DNA of 64,000 nucleotides from an uncultured Bacteroidales bacterium (lineage in GTDB: Bacteria; Bacteroidota; Bacteroidia; Bacteroidales; UBA932): assembly GCA_944326325.1 (NCBI GenBank), contig CALVDQ010000013.1, positions 1 through 64,000 on the forward strand, in the 5' to 3' direction. The notes below the pieces were generated by a model, which was not told the DNA's origin, did not search any database, and was given only the letters and a program-made list of their open reading frames with translations. Below are positions 52,696 to 62,648 of this stretch, one piece after another. Made by a program: the position numbers and the translations under genes. The first letter of the stretch is position 1. The number at the start of each line of letters is the position of its first letter.

Positions 52696-52727
52696 TTTGC
52701 TCCGCTTCGTACTTCTGTTTATCTTTG
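52696..52727 (+). promoter_or_regulatory. Consensus promoter of the PUL 2 regulator
   Basis: TTTG at 52696-52699, a 20-nt spacer and TATCTTTG at 52720-52727 match the Bacteroidota consensus. The expected start near 52732 leaves a leader of about 24 nt before the ATG at 52756. Confidence 0.75.
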
Positions 52728-52755
52728 AAATCCATAACACTGACAGGTCAGACTT

Positions 52756-55700
52756 ATGAAAACAATCGGAAAATCGTTTCTGGCCGGAATGCTTCTCCCG
52801 GCTGTCTGTATCTGCATGAATGCGATACCTCAGGCCGAAGACTTCGATGTAAGGCACATCGGATATGCCGAAGGTCTCAGCAGCCAGCGTGTATTCTCTA
52901 TCGTAGAAGACCGGAACAGTGCCATGTGGTTTTCGACAAAAGAGGGAATCGACCGCTACAATGGCAGAGAAGTCTCAAATTATACTCTGCCTGGCGACCT
53001 TTACTACGGAGACAAGGCAGGTATGAGGATATGGCTTCAGTGCGATGCCGGCGGAAAACTTTGGGCATATATCCACACCGGCAGAATCTACAGATATTCC
53101 GAATCCGGAGACTGCTTCGAACTGGTTATTGACCTTAAAAAGCTTATTGAAGGGGAAATTATCCTGAACTGCCTTCATGTCTGCGATGATGGCGAGATGT
53201 GGGCAGGCCTTGGCAGCGGACTGTATAGAATTTCAGAAAACGGAGATATCACCCGGACAGTTTCAGACCATTATATCAACTGCATAATTCCGGTGGGAAA
53301 CATGATTTACGCCGGTGCATCGGACGGACTGATATGCTACGATCCGAAAGCTCCCGACAGATATGAAATGCCGGTAAGCGGTCCTGCCATACTTTCCCTT
53401 TATCATGAAGCCGGAAGCAGGAACATACTGGCGGGAACATTTAACAAAGGACTCTTGTCCATTGATATCGTTTCCGGAACAGCCGCAGGAATCTCCGGCG
53501 CCGATGCGGCATTGACAAATCCCATAAGGGTAGTGACGGGCTGCGGTTCCGGCACTGTCCTGGCAGGTGTCGACGGCGGAGGAGTCTATGCCGTAGATCC
53601 CGCCTCCGGGAAATGCAGTCTGTTCGCAAATTCAAGCGACGATTCGGCAATATCCCTGAAAGGAAACGGGATATACGCCGTAACTAAAGACCGGCAGGGA
53701 AATTTCTGGATAGGAAGCTACACCGGAGGCGTTTCCATGGCCGTATTGAAAGAAAATGACCTTGATGTATATTCCCATATCAAAAGCAGCGGACAGTCTC
53801 TGGCCAACAACAATGTCAACGGAGTGACCGAAAATGCTGAGGGGGACATATGGTTCGCGACAGACGATGGAATAAGCATTCTTCACGGCAGGACTTCATC
53901 GTGGACACATACCCTCGGAAAAACGGTGGCGATGACATTCTGTCCCCTCAACGACGGCTCAGTCTGGACAGGGACATACGGCAGCGGCATTTATCTGATA
54001 GACTCTGACGGAAACATCCTCAGACATCTTGAAAACGGAGACGGAGGACTCACTACCAATTACATATTCTCGATCGCCTCCGACCCTGAAGGGAATCTAT
54101 GGGCAGGAGGTCTGGAAGGCGATCTGCTGGAAATGGACAAGGATGGCAATCCGCTGCGCACATTCGGAATCAAATGGATAAATTCCATACAGTATGCCGG
54201 AAACGGCAAGATGGCCGCAGCCACTGTAGACGGACTCTGGATCGTGGATATCGCTACGGGAAATACCACCCAGTATGCTTCATCCGAAGAATTCAGGGAC
54301 CGCAATGTAAGTGCGTACATTATTTCCGCACTGTTGAACGGAGACGGGACTGTATGGCTCGGCACGGAAGGCGGAGGATTGAATCTCTATAATATGATTG
54401 ACAGGACTGTCCGGACCTTTTCCTCAGCGGACGGGCTGCCTTCCGATGATGTTTTCAGTGTCCAGAAAGATGGAGCGGGCCGGGTCTGGGTCAGCACAGG
54501 AAGAGGCCTTGCCATGATAGAAAACGGCAGGATACTAACAGCCCACTACATAAACGAGACGGAAAGGGAGTACAACAAATCCTCCTTTGCAAGGCTGTCC
54601 GACGGAAGATTCATCTATGGAAGCACTAACGGAGCCATATGCTTCTCCCCAGAAGAAATAGGATTTCCGGAATACGATGCCCCTCTCAGATTCACAAGAC
54701 TGTCTATAGATTATCTCAACAAAGGCGAGGCTGCGGAACTGCAGCCTGACTTATACAGTATGATACAGGACGGAGAGGTACGCCTCGGATACCGGCACAA
54801 CTCCTTCACTGTCGGCTTCGAATCGATCAACCACAGATTCCAGCAGGACATAGTCTACCAGTACAAACTGAACGGGTACGAAAAAGAGTGGAACAGTCCT
54901 GTAGAAAACGGATCTGTAAGATACATAAACGTCTCTCCGGGAAAATACACTCTGGAAGTCAGAAGCCTGAGAAACAGCAACGGCAGCGTTATTTCGGAAA
55001 ACAGTCTCGGAATAAAAATCAGACAGCCCTGGTGGAATTCCTGGTATGCATGGTTCATTTATATACTCGGCTCATTTGCCGTACTGACTTTCGTTTTCCG
55101 ATATAAACGGAACCAGATGCAGAAACAATACGATGAAGACAAGATAAGATTCTTCATCGATACGGCACACAATATCCGCACTCCGGTCACGCTGATTATG
55201 GCCCCGCTCGAGGATCTCGGGAAAGATACAGGTCTGAGCGAAAAATCCAGATACTGCCTGGATCTGGCAAGAACCAATACCGACAAGCTGCACACTCTGA
55301 TATCGAAACTTCTGGAATTCGAACGCTCCGACATTTCCGGCAGGAACATCAGGCTGGCTCCGGTAAACCTCACGGCCGTATTCACCGACGAGGCGGCGTC
55401 TTTTCTGTCGAATTACGGTCAAAGACAGCTGACTCTGGAAGTATCTTCCCCTGACGAAGACATTTATGTACTCGCCGAACGGCATCTGATAGAGATAATC
55501 TGCGACAATCTTCTTTCCAATGCATTCAAATACTCGAAACCGGGAGGAACGGTGAGGTTCAGCCTGGAACCCGGCCCGAAAAGCGCTGTCATAAAAGTTT
55601 CCGACAATGGCATCGGCATACCGGAAAAAGACCGGAAACACATATTCCGCGATGTCTACAGGGCAGGCAATGCCATGAAACATGAAGCCGTAGGTACAGG

Positions 55701-56691
55701 GTTCGGACTTCTGATGGTCTACAGAACAGTAAAAAAGCTCGGAGGGAAAATGTCCTTCAAGTCCGAAGAAGGCAAAGGTACCGTATTTACAGTCATGCTG
55801 AAGACAATAGCTGTGCCTTCAGACGGCCGTGAAGAAAGAAAGGCTGTCCTGCAGCCTCTTCCTTCTGGCGGACGGACACCGGAAAATACTGTCTTGGAGG
55901 GAAAACATGAAGAAACCATCCTCATCGTGGAAGATCATGCTCCCCTGCGGCAATACCTGCGCAGGCTTTTCGAACAGGATTATAATGTAGCCGACGCCGC
56001 CGGCGGAGAAGAAGCCCTCTCCTATCTTGAAAAAGATTATCCCGACATCATATTGTCGGATCTTATGATGCCCGGAATTCAGGGAGACGAACTATGCCGG
56101 ATAATCAAGGAAAATCCCGAAACTTCCGGAATACCGTTCATACTCCTCACTGCCAGAACGAACGATGAATCGATAATGTCCGGGCTCAAAAAAGGAGCTG
56201 ACGACTATATCCAGAAACCGTTCAGATCCGATATTCTCAAACTTAAAATCGGAGGATTCCTCGAAAACAGGAAACGGCTGCGGACATTTTTACTGCATCA
56301 GGTACTCAGGCAGGCAGGATCTGAAGAACAGACGGACGACCAGACGCCTGCAGACAATATCGCAGAAAATGACAGGCAGTTCGTAGACCGGGCCACTCAG
56401 ATCGTACTCTCCCGTATGGGCGAGCCTGATTTCGGCATAAATGATCTTTGTCATGAAATGGCGATGAGCCGCACACTGTTCTACGGCCGGATAAAATCGC
56501 TGACAGGACAGGGTCCTCAGGAATTCATCCGTCTGATAAGGCTTCAGAAAGCCGCCGAACTTCTGAGAAACGGGAAAAGCGTTGCCGACGCATCGGCAGA
56601 AACAGGTTTTGTAAATGCGAAATATTTCAGCACCCTGTTCAGGAAACAATTCGGAATCCAGCCGAGCCGATATGTCGGGAAAAAGCAGTAA
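52756..56691 (+). CDS. Hybrid two-component system regulator (HTCS) of PUL 2
   Basis: A complete 1311-residue HTCS that senses a glycan fragment in the periplasm and activates the neighbouring PUL. In order: signal peptide (to about 24), two seven-bladed propeller sets with reg_prop motifs (IVEDRNSAMWFSTKEGIDRY, GNLWAGGLEGDLLEMD, GTVWLGTEGGGLNLY), a Y_Y_Y domain near 670-755, a membrane helix (WYAWFIYILGSFAVLTFVF, about 763-781), HisKA with TAHNIRTPVTLI near 801, HATPase (NLLSNAFKYSKPGG, DNGIGIPE, GTGFGLLMVYR), a receiver near 1054-1170 (IVEDHAPL, ILSDLMMPG, QKPF) and an AraC helix-turn-helix domain near 1205-1308. All key residues are present, in contrast to the PUL 1 regulator. Confidence 0.96.
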   Translation: MKTIGKSFLAGMLLPAVCICMNAIPQAEDFDVRHIGYAEGLSSQRVFSIVEDRNSAMWFSTKEGIDRYNGREVSNYTLPGDLYYGDKAGMRIWLQCDAGGKLWAYIHTGRIYRYSESGDCFELVIDLKKLIEGEIILNCLHVCDDGEMWAGLGSGLYRISENGDITRTVSDHYINCIIPVGNMIYAGASDGLICYDPKAPDRYEMPVSGPAILSLYHEAGSRNILAGTFNKGLLSIDIVSGTAAGISGADAALTNPIRVVTGCGSGTVLAGVDGGGVYAVDPASGKCSLFANSSDDSAISLKGNGIYAVTKDRQGNFWIGSYTGGVSMAVLKENDLDVYSHIKSSGQSLANNNVNGVTENAEGDIWFATDDGISILHGRTSSWTHTLGKTVAMTFCPLNDGSVWTGTYGSGIYLIDSDGNILRHLENGDGGLTTNYIFSIASDPEGNLWAGGLEGDLLEMDKDGNPLRTFGIKWINSIQYAGNGKMAAATVDGLWIVDIATGNTTQYASSEEFRDRNVSAYIISALLNGDGTVWLGTEGGGLNLYNMIDRTVRTFSSADGLPSDDVFSVQKDGAGRVWVSTGRGLAMIENGRILTAHYINETEREYNKSSFARLSDGRFIYGSTNGAICFSPEEIGFPEYDAPLRFTRLSIDYLNKGEAAELQPDLYSMIQDGEVRLGYRHNSFTVGFESINHRFQQDIVYQYKLNGYEKEWNSPVENGSVRYINVSPGKYTLEVRSLRNSNGSVISENSLGIKIRQPWWNSWYAWFIYILGSFAVLTFVFRYKRNQMQKQYDEDKIRFFIDTAHNIRTPVTLIMAPLEDLGKDTGLSEKSRYCLDLARTNTDKLHTLISKLLEFERSDISGRNIRLAPVNLTAVFTDEAASFLSNYGQRQLTLEVSSPDEDIYVLAERHLIEIICDNLLSNAFKYSKPGGTVRFSLEPGPKSAVIKVSDNGIGIPEKDRKHIFRDVYRAGNAMKHEAVGTGFGLLMVYRTVKKLGGKMSFKSEEGKGTVFTVMLKTIAVPSDGREERKAVLQPLPSGGRTPENTVLEGKHEETILIVEDHAPLRQYLRRLFEQDYNVADAAGGEEALSYLEKDYPDIILSDLMMPGIQGDELCRIIKENPETSGIPFILLTARTNDESIMSGLKKGADDYIQKPFRSDILKLKIGGFLENRKRLRTFLLHQVLRQAGSEEQTDDQTPADNIAENDRQFVDRATQIVLSRMGEPDFGINDLCHEMAMSRTLFYGRIKSLTGQGPQEFIRLIRLQKAAELLRNGKSVADASAETGFVNAKYFSTLFRKQFGIQPSRYVGKKQ

Positions 56692-56810
56692 TGCGGAAAT
56701 TTCACCGAAATGTCAGAAATCAAACCTTAATTGAGAGTATTCAGACCCCGGTTATGACATAATTTCTCATTTTTGCGGCAAACAATTGACACAAAACTAT
56801 AGCCACAATC

Positions 56811-57632
56811 ATGAGAACAAATCTTATAATGCTGTCTGCAGCTCTGTGCATGCTGCAGGCCTGCACGGCGGAAGGACATGAAACTCCGGACCAGACAGAA
56901 GAAAAAGTATTCTTCATCGATGATTTCACTTCTTTCGATGAAACGGTATGGACCAAAGAAAGCCACGAACCGGGATGGGTAAACCAGGAGCTTCAGGCTT
57001 ATGACCCCGCTTACGTCACTACGGGAAAAGACGGAGACAGGTCGGTGCTGATTCTGACGGCGGAACGCAAGGACGGGAAAATATTTTCCGGGCGCGTCAA
57101 TTCGAAAGGAAAAATGAATTTCCGTCTCAGAAAAGTCGAAGCCAGCATAAGGCTGCCGAAAACCGATGCCGGACTATGGCCTGCATTCTGGCTGTTGGGC
57201 GACAACGGCAAAGAGTGGCCGCAATGCGGAGAAATCGACATAATGGAAATGGGGGAAAAAGCAGGAATCGCAGCCGGCACATCCGAAACATGGCTGAACT
57301 CCGCCATCCACTACGGCAACAGTGTCGACGACCACAGACAGGAATATCATGCAGACAATGTGCCGTCCAGCCTTCAGGACGGGCGATATCACACCTATAC
57401 TCTCGACTGGACCGAAAACAGCCTTGCAGTCAGTGTGGACGGAATTCCGTTTCACACATTCGACATCAGCAAAGTAAGCGGAAGATACGATTATTTCCAC
57501 CATGACTTCCATGTACTCTTCAATCTCGCTGTCGGAGGAGCATTTCCCGGAATAACTGATCCCGAAAAAATCTCCGCCCTTGCAGAAGGAGAAAAAATAT
57601 CCATGTATGTGGATTGGATCAAAGTCTATTGA
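56811..57632 (+). CDS. GH16 endo-beta-glucanase (laminarinase-like), lipoprotein
   Basis: A 273-residue lipoprotein (MLSAALCMLQAC lipobox) of family GH16, a beta-jelly-roll that cuts beta-1,3 or beta-1,3/1,4 bonds with retention. The catalytic motif GEIDIMEMGEK (ExDxME, glutamates near 142 and 147) is preceded by the usual LWPAFWLLGDN, and the chain ends in the typical FNLAVGGAFPG and MYVDWIKVY. Agarases and carrageenases share the fold, but the motif with WPAFW favours beta-glucan endo-hydrolases. As the first structural gene of PUL 2 and a likely surface enzyme, it would make oligosaccharides for SusCD. No good promoter box is found in the 119 nt before it (only CATTTTTG near 56770). Confidence 0.93.
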   Translation: MRTNLIMLSAALCMLQACTAEGHETPDQTEEKVFFIDDFTSFDETVWTKESHEPGWVNQELQAYDPAYVTTGKDGDRSVLILTAERKDGKIFSGRVNSKGKMNFRLRKVEASIRLPKTDAGLWPAFWLLGDNGKEWPQCGEIDIMEMGEKAGIAAGTSETWLNSAIHYGNSVDDHRQEYHADNVPSSLQDGRYHTYTLDWTENSLAVSVDGIPFHTFDISKVSGRYDYFHHDFHVLFNLAVGGAFPGITDPEKISALAEGEKISMYVDWIKVY

Positions 57633-57659
57633 GCAGATTTCCGTAGTCGGAAATTCTGC
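57633..57659 (+). other. Hairpin between the GH16 and susC genes
   Basis: GCAGATTTCCG (57633-57643), loop TAGT and CGGAAATTCTGC (57648-57659) form an 11-bp stem with one bulge directly after the GH16 stop. No T-run follows, so it may be an RNA-processing or stability element within the PUL transcript rather than a terminator. Confidence 0.5.
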
Positions 57660-57717
57660 GGCCTGTTCCATATAACAATCTAACAATAACCATTATCATC
57701 ATCTAAATTTTATCTGA

Positions 57718-60700
57718 ATGAAGACAGTTATTCGCAAACTGGCATTGTGCTGTGCACTGATGTCATTCGTGCTTGCCGTTCCCGTCCTTCGCGGGTATGC
57801 GGCTGTCGGGCAGGGCAGAATCGCCGCCGGGCAGGATGTCACGACTGTGAAAGGCATCGTTAAGGATGCTATCGGGCCGGTAATCGGAGCCACCGTTATA
57901 GAAAAAGGTTCCATAACAAACGGAACTGTCACCGATGTAGACGGCAGTTTTTCCATCGAAGTCCCTGCAGGAAGTTTCATCGAAATAAACTGCATAGGTT
58001 ACAAGACGCTGGAATTCAGCGCTGAAAACGTTCCTTATGAAATAATCCTCGAAGAGGACGCCAAAATGCTGGATGAAGTCGTCGTGACGGCCCTCGGTAT
58101 CAAAAGGGAGAAAAAAGCGCTCGGCTACGGTGTCGCCGAAGTCAAGGGAGAAGAGTTTACCAAAGCCAAGGAAACGAACTTCATAAATGCTATGGCAGGA
58201 CGAGTACCGGGTCTTGTAGTCAGCCAGACCGCCGGAGGGCCATCCGGATCCACAAGGGTAATCCTCCGAGGCAGCACGGAAATGACAGGAAACAATCAGC
58301 CGCTTTATGTAATAGACGGAGTGCCTCTCGACAACACTAACTTCGGAAGTGCAGGCACAAGCGGAGGTTTCGATCTCGGAGACGGCATCTCCAGCATCAA
58401 CCCAGATGACATCGAGAATATGTCCGTGCTGAAAGGCCCTGCCGCATCAGCCCTGTACGGAAGCCGTGCGAGCCACGGTGTCATCCTCATCACCACGAAG
58501 AAAGCCGAAAAGGACCAGTTCAGCGTGGAATACAACGGTACGCTGACCATAGACACCCAGCTGGCGAAATGGGACGACATCCAGCAGATCTACGGTATGG
58601 GAAGCAACGGAACCTACAGCATTGACGCAGTATCGAACACGAACAAGAGCTGGGGACCGAAAGCGGACGGCACGAACATGCTGACCTATTTCGACGGAGT
58701 GTCCAGGCCTTATAAGATCATTCCGGACAATACATCCAACTTCTTCAGGACAGGTCTGACAGCTACCAACACTGCCGTAGTAAGCTCCAGTAAGGGCAAT
58801 ACCGGCGTCCGTTTCACCTTTACGGACATGAGGAACAAGGATATAGTACCTCAGACCCACATGAGCAGGGATGTCCTCAACCTCCGGGCAAACACATCTC
58901 TCGGGAAAGTGGACTTCGACTTCAGTGTGAACTACACCTACGAGGCTGTGAAGAACCGTCCGGCTCTGGGAGATGACAAGGCCAATGTCGGCAAGAACCT
59001 CATGACTCTCGCCACCACATACGACCAGGCCTGGCTCAGCAACTACCAGGACGAGAACGGGGAATATGCGAACTGGAACGGCATGGACCCTTACAACGTG
59101 AATCCGTACTGGGACCTCTACAAGAACTGGAACAAGTCAGCCAAGGACCAGTTCCGTCTGAACGGAAAAATCCTCTGGAACGTCACCCCTCATTTCAAGA
59201 TCCAGGGAACTGCCGGCGCCGAACTGAACTGGTTCACCTTCGATGACTTCAAGGCTCCTACCACTCCGGGCTACGAAGCAGGACGCCTGCAGACCAGCAG
59301 TTTCAGGAACAGGATGTTCAACTTCGAACTCCTCGCCCTGTACAGCAACAGCTGGGGAGACTTCGACTTCAACGCCACCCTCGGTGCGAACATGTACAAG
59401 GTAAACAACCAGACTACCATCACCACCGCACAGGACATGCAGATACGCGATGTCGTGGCTCTGATGAGTTTCAATGAGACCAGCATCGAACAGAGCACCT
59501 ACCGGAAGCAGATCAATTCTGCCTATGGAGCTGTCAACGTAGGATGGAAAGACATGATCTTCCTCGATGCCACCCTCAGGGCAGACCAGTCATCCACACT
59601 GCCTGGCGGAAACAACATCTATGTATATCCGTCAGTATCAGGAAGCTTCGTATTCACCGAACTCTTTGATACCGGAAACATCTTCCCGTATGGAAAGGTC
59701 CGTCTGTCATGGGCACAGGTCGGAAGCGACACGGATCCTTACCAGCTCGGCCTGGTCTACACGAAATCGAAGTTCTCGTATCCTGGGTACACTATCGGCT
59801 ACATAAACAACAGTACCCTGCCGAACAAGGACCTGAAACCTACGATGACCGATTCTTTCGAAGCCGGACTCGAGACCAAGTTCTTCAACGGGCGCATAGG
59901 ACTCGACGTCACCTACTATATGCAGAACAGCAAGAACCAGATCATGAGCATGGCCAGTTCCTGGACCTCCGGGTACAACTACAGACTGATCAATGCCGGT
60001 GAGATAGAGAACAACGGTATCGAAATAGCACTTAATACCAGAGTCATAGAGAAGAAAGACTGGTTCTGGGATGTAAACCTGAACTTCTCGAAGAACAACA
60101 ACAAGGTAAAGGAACTCGTGGACGGCATGGACATGTTCGAACTGGAGAAAGCGCCATGGCTCAACGTACAGGTAGCTGCCATGGTAGGTGAAGACTTCGG
60201 TGCCATAGTAGGTCCGGACTTCGTCCGCAATGAGAACGGGGACATCCTGATAGACCCTGCCACCGGACTGCCGAAATATGACAGCAGCAACCACGTTCTG
60301 GGCAACGCATCATGGGACTGGACAGGAGGTCTCTCCACTACCATCGGATACAAGAACCTGACACTCAGCGCACTCTTCGATGTAAAGGTGGGTGCCGACC
60401 TCTTCTCGATGTCCGCACGTGCATCTTACGAATCAGGAAAAGCTCTGGAAACCATCGAGGGTCGTGACGCATGGTATGTATCCGAAGAACAGCGTCAGGC
60501 GGCAGGTCTCCCTAAAGGCTCTGCGGACTGGACTCCTACAGGAGGATTCATCGCACCGGGCGTGATAGACAACGGAGACGGCACCTACAGGCCGAACGAC
60601 ATCTACATAAATCCGGAGGACTACTGGATGAGTGTCTGCAGGAACGCCCCGTCCATGTTCATCTACGACAACTCCTACATCAAATGCCGTGAAATCACCC

Positions 60701-60909
60701 TGAGCTACAGACTTCCTGACAGGTGGTTCAAGGAAAAGATAGACGGCATCACGGTGTCTTTCGTCGCCAGAAACCCGTTCATCGTATGGAAGAACATACC
60801 TAACATTGACCCTGACTCGAACTACAACAACACGACAGGAATGGGGCTCGAGTACGGCTCGCTGCCTTCACGCAGAAGCTTCGGTTTCAACCTGAACGTC
60901 AAATTCTAA
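57718..60909 (+). CDS. SusC/RagA-family TonB-dependent outer-membrane transporter
   Basis: A 1063-residue SusC-type transporter for the PUL 2 glycan. It has a signal peptide (cleavage near RGYAA), a carboxypeptidase-regulatory domain (about 42-112), the TonB-box-like LDEVVVTALGIKREKKALG near 118, a plug with MAGRVPGLVVSQ, RVILRGSTEM and LKGPAASALYGSRASHGVI, and a barrel ending in FGFNLNVKF. From about 58,300 on, codons are strongly C-ending, which suggests high expression. susD follows at 28 nt. Confidence 0.96.
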   Translation: MKTVIRKLALCCALMSFVLAVPVLRGYAAVGQGRIAAGQDVTTVKGIVKDAIGPVIGATVIEKGSITNGTVTDVDGSFSIEVPAGSFIEINCIGYKTLEFSAENVPYEIILEEDAKMLDEVVVTALGIKREKKALGYGVAEVKGEEFTKAKETNFINAMAGRVPGLVVSQTAGGPSGSTRVILRGSTEMTGNNQPLYVIDGVPLDNTNFGSAGTSGGFDLGDGISSINPDDIENMSVLKGPAASALYGSRASHGVILITTKKAEKDQFSVEYNGTLTIDTQLAKWDDIQQIYGMGSNGTYSIDAVSNTNKSWGPKADGTNMLTYFDGVSRPYKIIPDNTSNFFRTGLTATNTAVVSSSKGNTGVRFTFTDMRNKDIVPQTHMSRDVLNLRANTSLGKVDFDFSVNYTYEAVKNRPALGDDKANVGKNLMTLATTYDQAWLSNYQDENGEYANWNGMDPYNVNPYWDLYKNWNKSAKDQFRLNGKILWNVTPHFKIQGTAGAELNWFTFDDFKAPTTPGYEAGRLQTSSFRNRMFNFELLALYSNSWGDFDFNATLGANMYKVNNQTTITTAQDMQIRDVVALMSFNETSIEQSTYRKQINSAYGAVNVGWKDMIFLDATLRADQSSTLPGGNNIYVYPSVSGSFVFTELFDTGNIFPYGKVRLSWAQVGSDTDPYQLGLVYTKSKFSYPGYTIGYINNSTLPNKDLKPTMTDSFEAGLETKFFNGRIGLDVTYYMQNSKNQIMSMASSWTSGYNYRLINAGEIENNGIEIALNTRVIEKKDWFWDVNLNFSKNNNKVKELVDGMDMFELEKAPWLNVQVAAMVGEDFGAIVGPDFVRNENGDILIDPATGLPKYDSSNHVLGNASWDWTGGLSTTIGYKNLTLSALFDVKVGADLFSMSARASYESGKALETIEGRDAWYVSEEQRQAAGLPKGSADWTPTGGFIAPGVIDNGDGTYRPNDIYINPEDYWMSVCRNAPSMFIYDNSYIKCREITLSYRLPDRWFKEKIDGITVSFVARNPFIVWKNIPNIDPDSNYNNTTGMGLEYGSLPSRRSFGFNLNVKF

Positions 60910-60937
60910 CCTGCCCATCATATAAAGTGAAAATAAA

Positions 60938-62614
60938 ATGAAATACAGAATATCATATCTTTTCATATTCATGACGGCATCGCTGCTGAGCCTGTTCTCA
61001 TGCAGCGACGAATATCTGGAGGATCTCAACACTGACCCTTCCAAAGCCGCCGAAATCGACCCGAATGCACAGCTGACCACTGCACAGCTGCAGACCTACG
61101 GTGACCTGGGCATGGTGGAGATATACAGAAACTACATCTACGGTTTCACACAGCAGCTCATGGGATGCTGGAACACCACGAACTACGGAGGACGGCACAC
61201 CATAGCGGACAGCGAGATGAGCCGTATCTGGACATCCTTCTACACGAATTCCATAAAGAATCTGACAGATGCCATATACAGGACGGCGGATGACGAGGCA
61301 CAGACGAACATCCATTCCGTACTGACCATCTACAGAGCCTACATGATGTCCATCATCACTGACATCTACGGAGATGCACCATGCAGCGAGGCCGGAAAAG
61401 GATATCTGGAAAGCATATTCAACCCTGTCTACGACACTCAGGAAAAGATTTACGACAGTTTCTTCACTGACCTGGCCTCAGCTGAAACCGCTCTGGACCC
61501 GTCGAAAGACGCAGTCACCGGAGACCTGATATATGGAGGGGATATCGCCAAGTGGAAGAAACTGGCAAACTCGCTGAGACTGCGCTACGCCATGCGAATA
61601 TCAGGAGTTGCTCCTGAAAAAGCCAGGACAGAGTTCGAGGCCGCCCTTACAGCTGATGGAGGAATCATGGAAAGTTCTGCAGACGAAGCCCTCATACAGT
61701 ATATGGATATAGCGTTCAGTTTCGGGCAGGATTCCTATTCCGACTACCGCGGAAACGCACTTTCCAAACTTCTTTTCGGAAACGACCCTGCGAACAACCC
61801 GAGCTACATCTGCTCCACACTTTTCGACGAAATGTATGACAACGGCGATCCGCGTACATTCATGCTGACACGCTGCTACTACGACGGGCTGATGAGCGCC
61901 ACCAGCCCAGACAACAGGGTGGATCTGACTCAAGAGATGATAGACAAGGGAATAGAATTCAAGCCGTGCGTACCCGGAGCATTCTCATACGACCCATGGC
62001 CGGAAGGCTATGACAGCGACATCCTGGCCGGAATGGCGGAGACGAACCCTGCGGTGACCATCACCGTGGCGCGTGAAACCATGCCGAAACTGGAGAACCA
62101 CTTCCTCCAGAGCGAGAATCCGGGAGTAGTGATGACATTCGCCGAAGTGAAATTCCTGCTGGCAGAAGCTGTGTTGAACGGCTGGAATGTCCCTGGAGGA
62201 AATGCGGAGTCACTGTACAAGGAAGGCGTACGTGCAGCCATTGACTTCCTGACCGAAAGGTACGGCTGCGAGTCAGTCTCGGATGAAGTTTTCGATGCAT
62301 ACATTGCTGCCGGAGGCAGTTTCGGACACGCAGAGGCAGAACAGCGTAAAGCCATCAACACCCAGGCCTGGATTCTTCATTTCACGAACCCTGCCGAATG
62401 CTGGGCGAACCAGCGCCGTTCGGGCTATCCTGAACTGAAATCTCCGGCCGAATACGGTTTCAAACAATATCTGAGCGGAGGCCAGGAAATCCCGGTACGT
62501 CTCTGCTACCCTGTCCTCGAATCATCATACAACAAGACCAACTACGATGATGCCCTGAGCCGGATGGGCGGAAACGACAGCTGGTACAATCACGTATGGT
62601 GGGATATAGATTAA
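60938..62614 (+). CDS. SusD-family (SusD/RagB-like, type 2) lipoprotein
   Basis: A 558-residue surface lipoprotein (lipobox LLSLFSC) and partner of the SusC just before it. It starts with the DEYLEDLNTDPSKAAEIDPN segment of the SusD-like_2 branch, has WTSFYTNSIKNLTDAIYRT and KWKKLANSLRLRYAMRISGV, and ends with TFAEVKFLLAEAVLNGW and the NPAECWANQRRSGYPEL pattern. This branch is distinct from the SusD of PUL 1. It should bind and hand over glucan oligosaccharides if the GH16-based substrate guess is right. Confidence 0.94.
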   Translation: MKYRISYLFIFMTASLLSLFSCSDEYLEDLNTDPSKAAEIDPNAQLTTAQLQTYGDLGMVEIYRNYIYGFTQQLMGCWNTTNYGGRHTIADSEMSRIWTSFYTNSIKNLTDAIYRTADDEAQTNIHSVLTIYRAYMMSIITDIYGDAPCSEAGKGYLESIFNPVYDTQEKIYDSFFTDLASAETALDPSKDAVTGDLIYGGDIAKWKKLANSLRLRYAMRISGVAPEKARTEFEAALTADGGIMESSADEALIQYMDIAFSFGQDSYSDYRGNALSKLLFGNDPANNPSYICSTLFDEMYDNGDPRTFMLTRCYYDGLMSATSPDNRVDLTQEMIDKGIEFKPCVPGAFSYDPWPEGYDSDILAGMAETNPAVTITVARETMPKLENHFLQSENPGVVMTFAEVKFLLAEAVLNGWNVPGGNAESLYKEGVRAAIDFLTERYGCESVSDEVFDAYIAAGGSFGHAEAEQRKAINTQAWILHFTNPAECWANQRRSGYPELKSPAEYGFKQYLSGGQEIPVRLCYPVLESSYNKTNYDDALSRMGGNDSWYNHVWWDID

Positions 62615-62648
62615 CGCGAATTCGATTAAATTCATAAATTTGAAAGAA

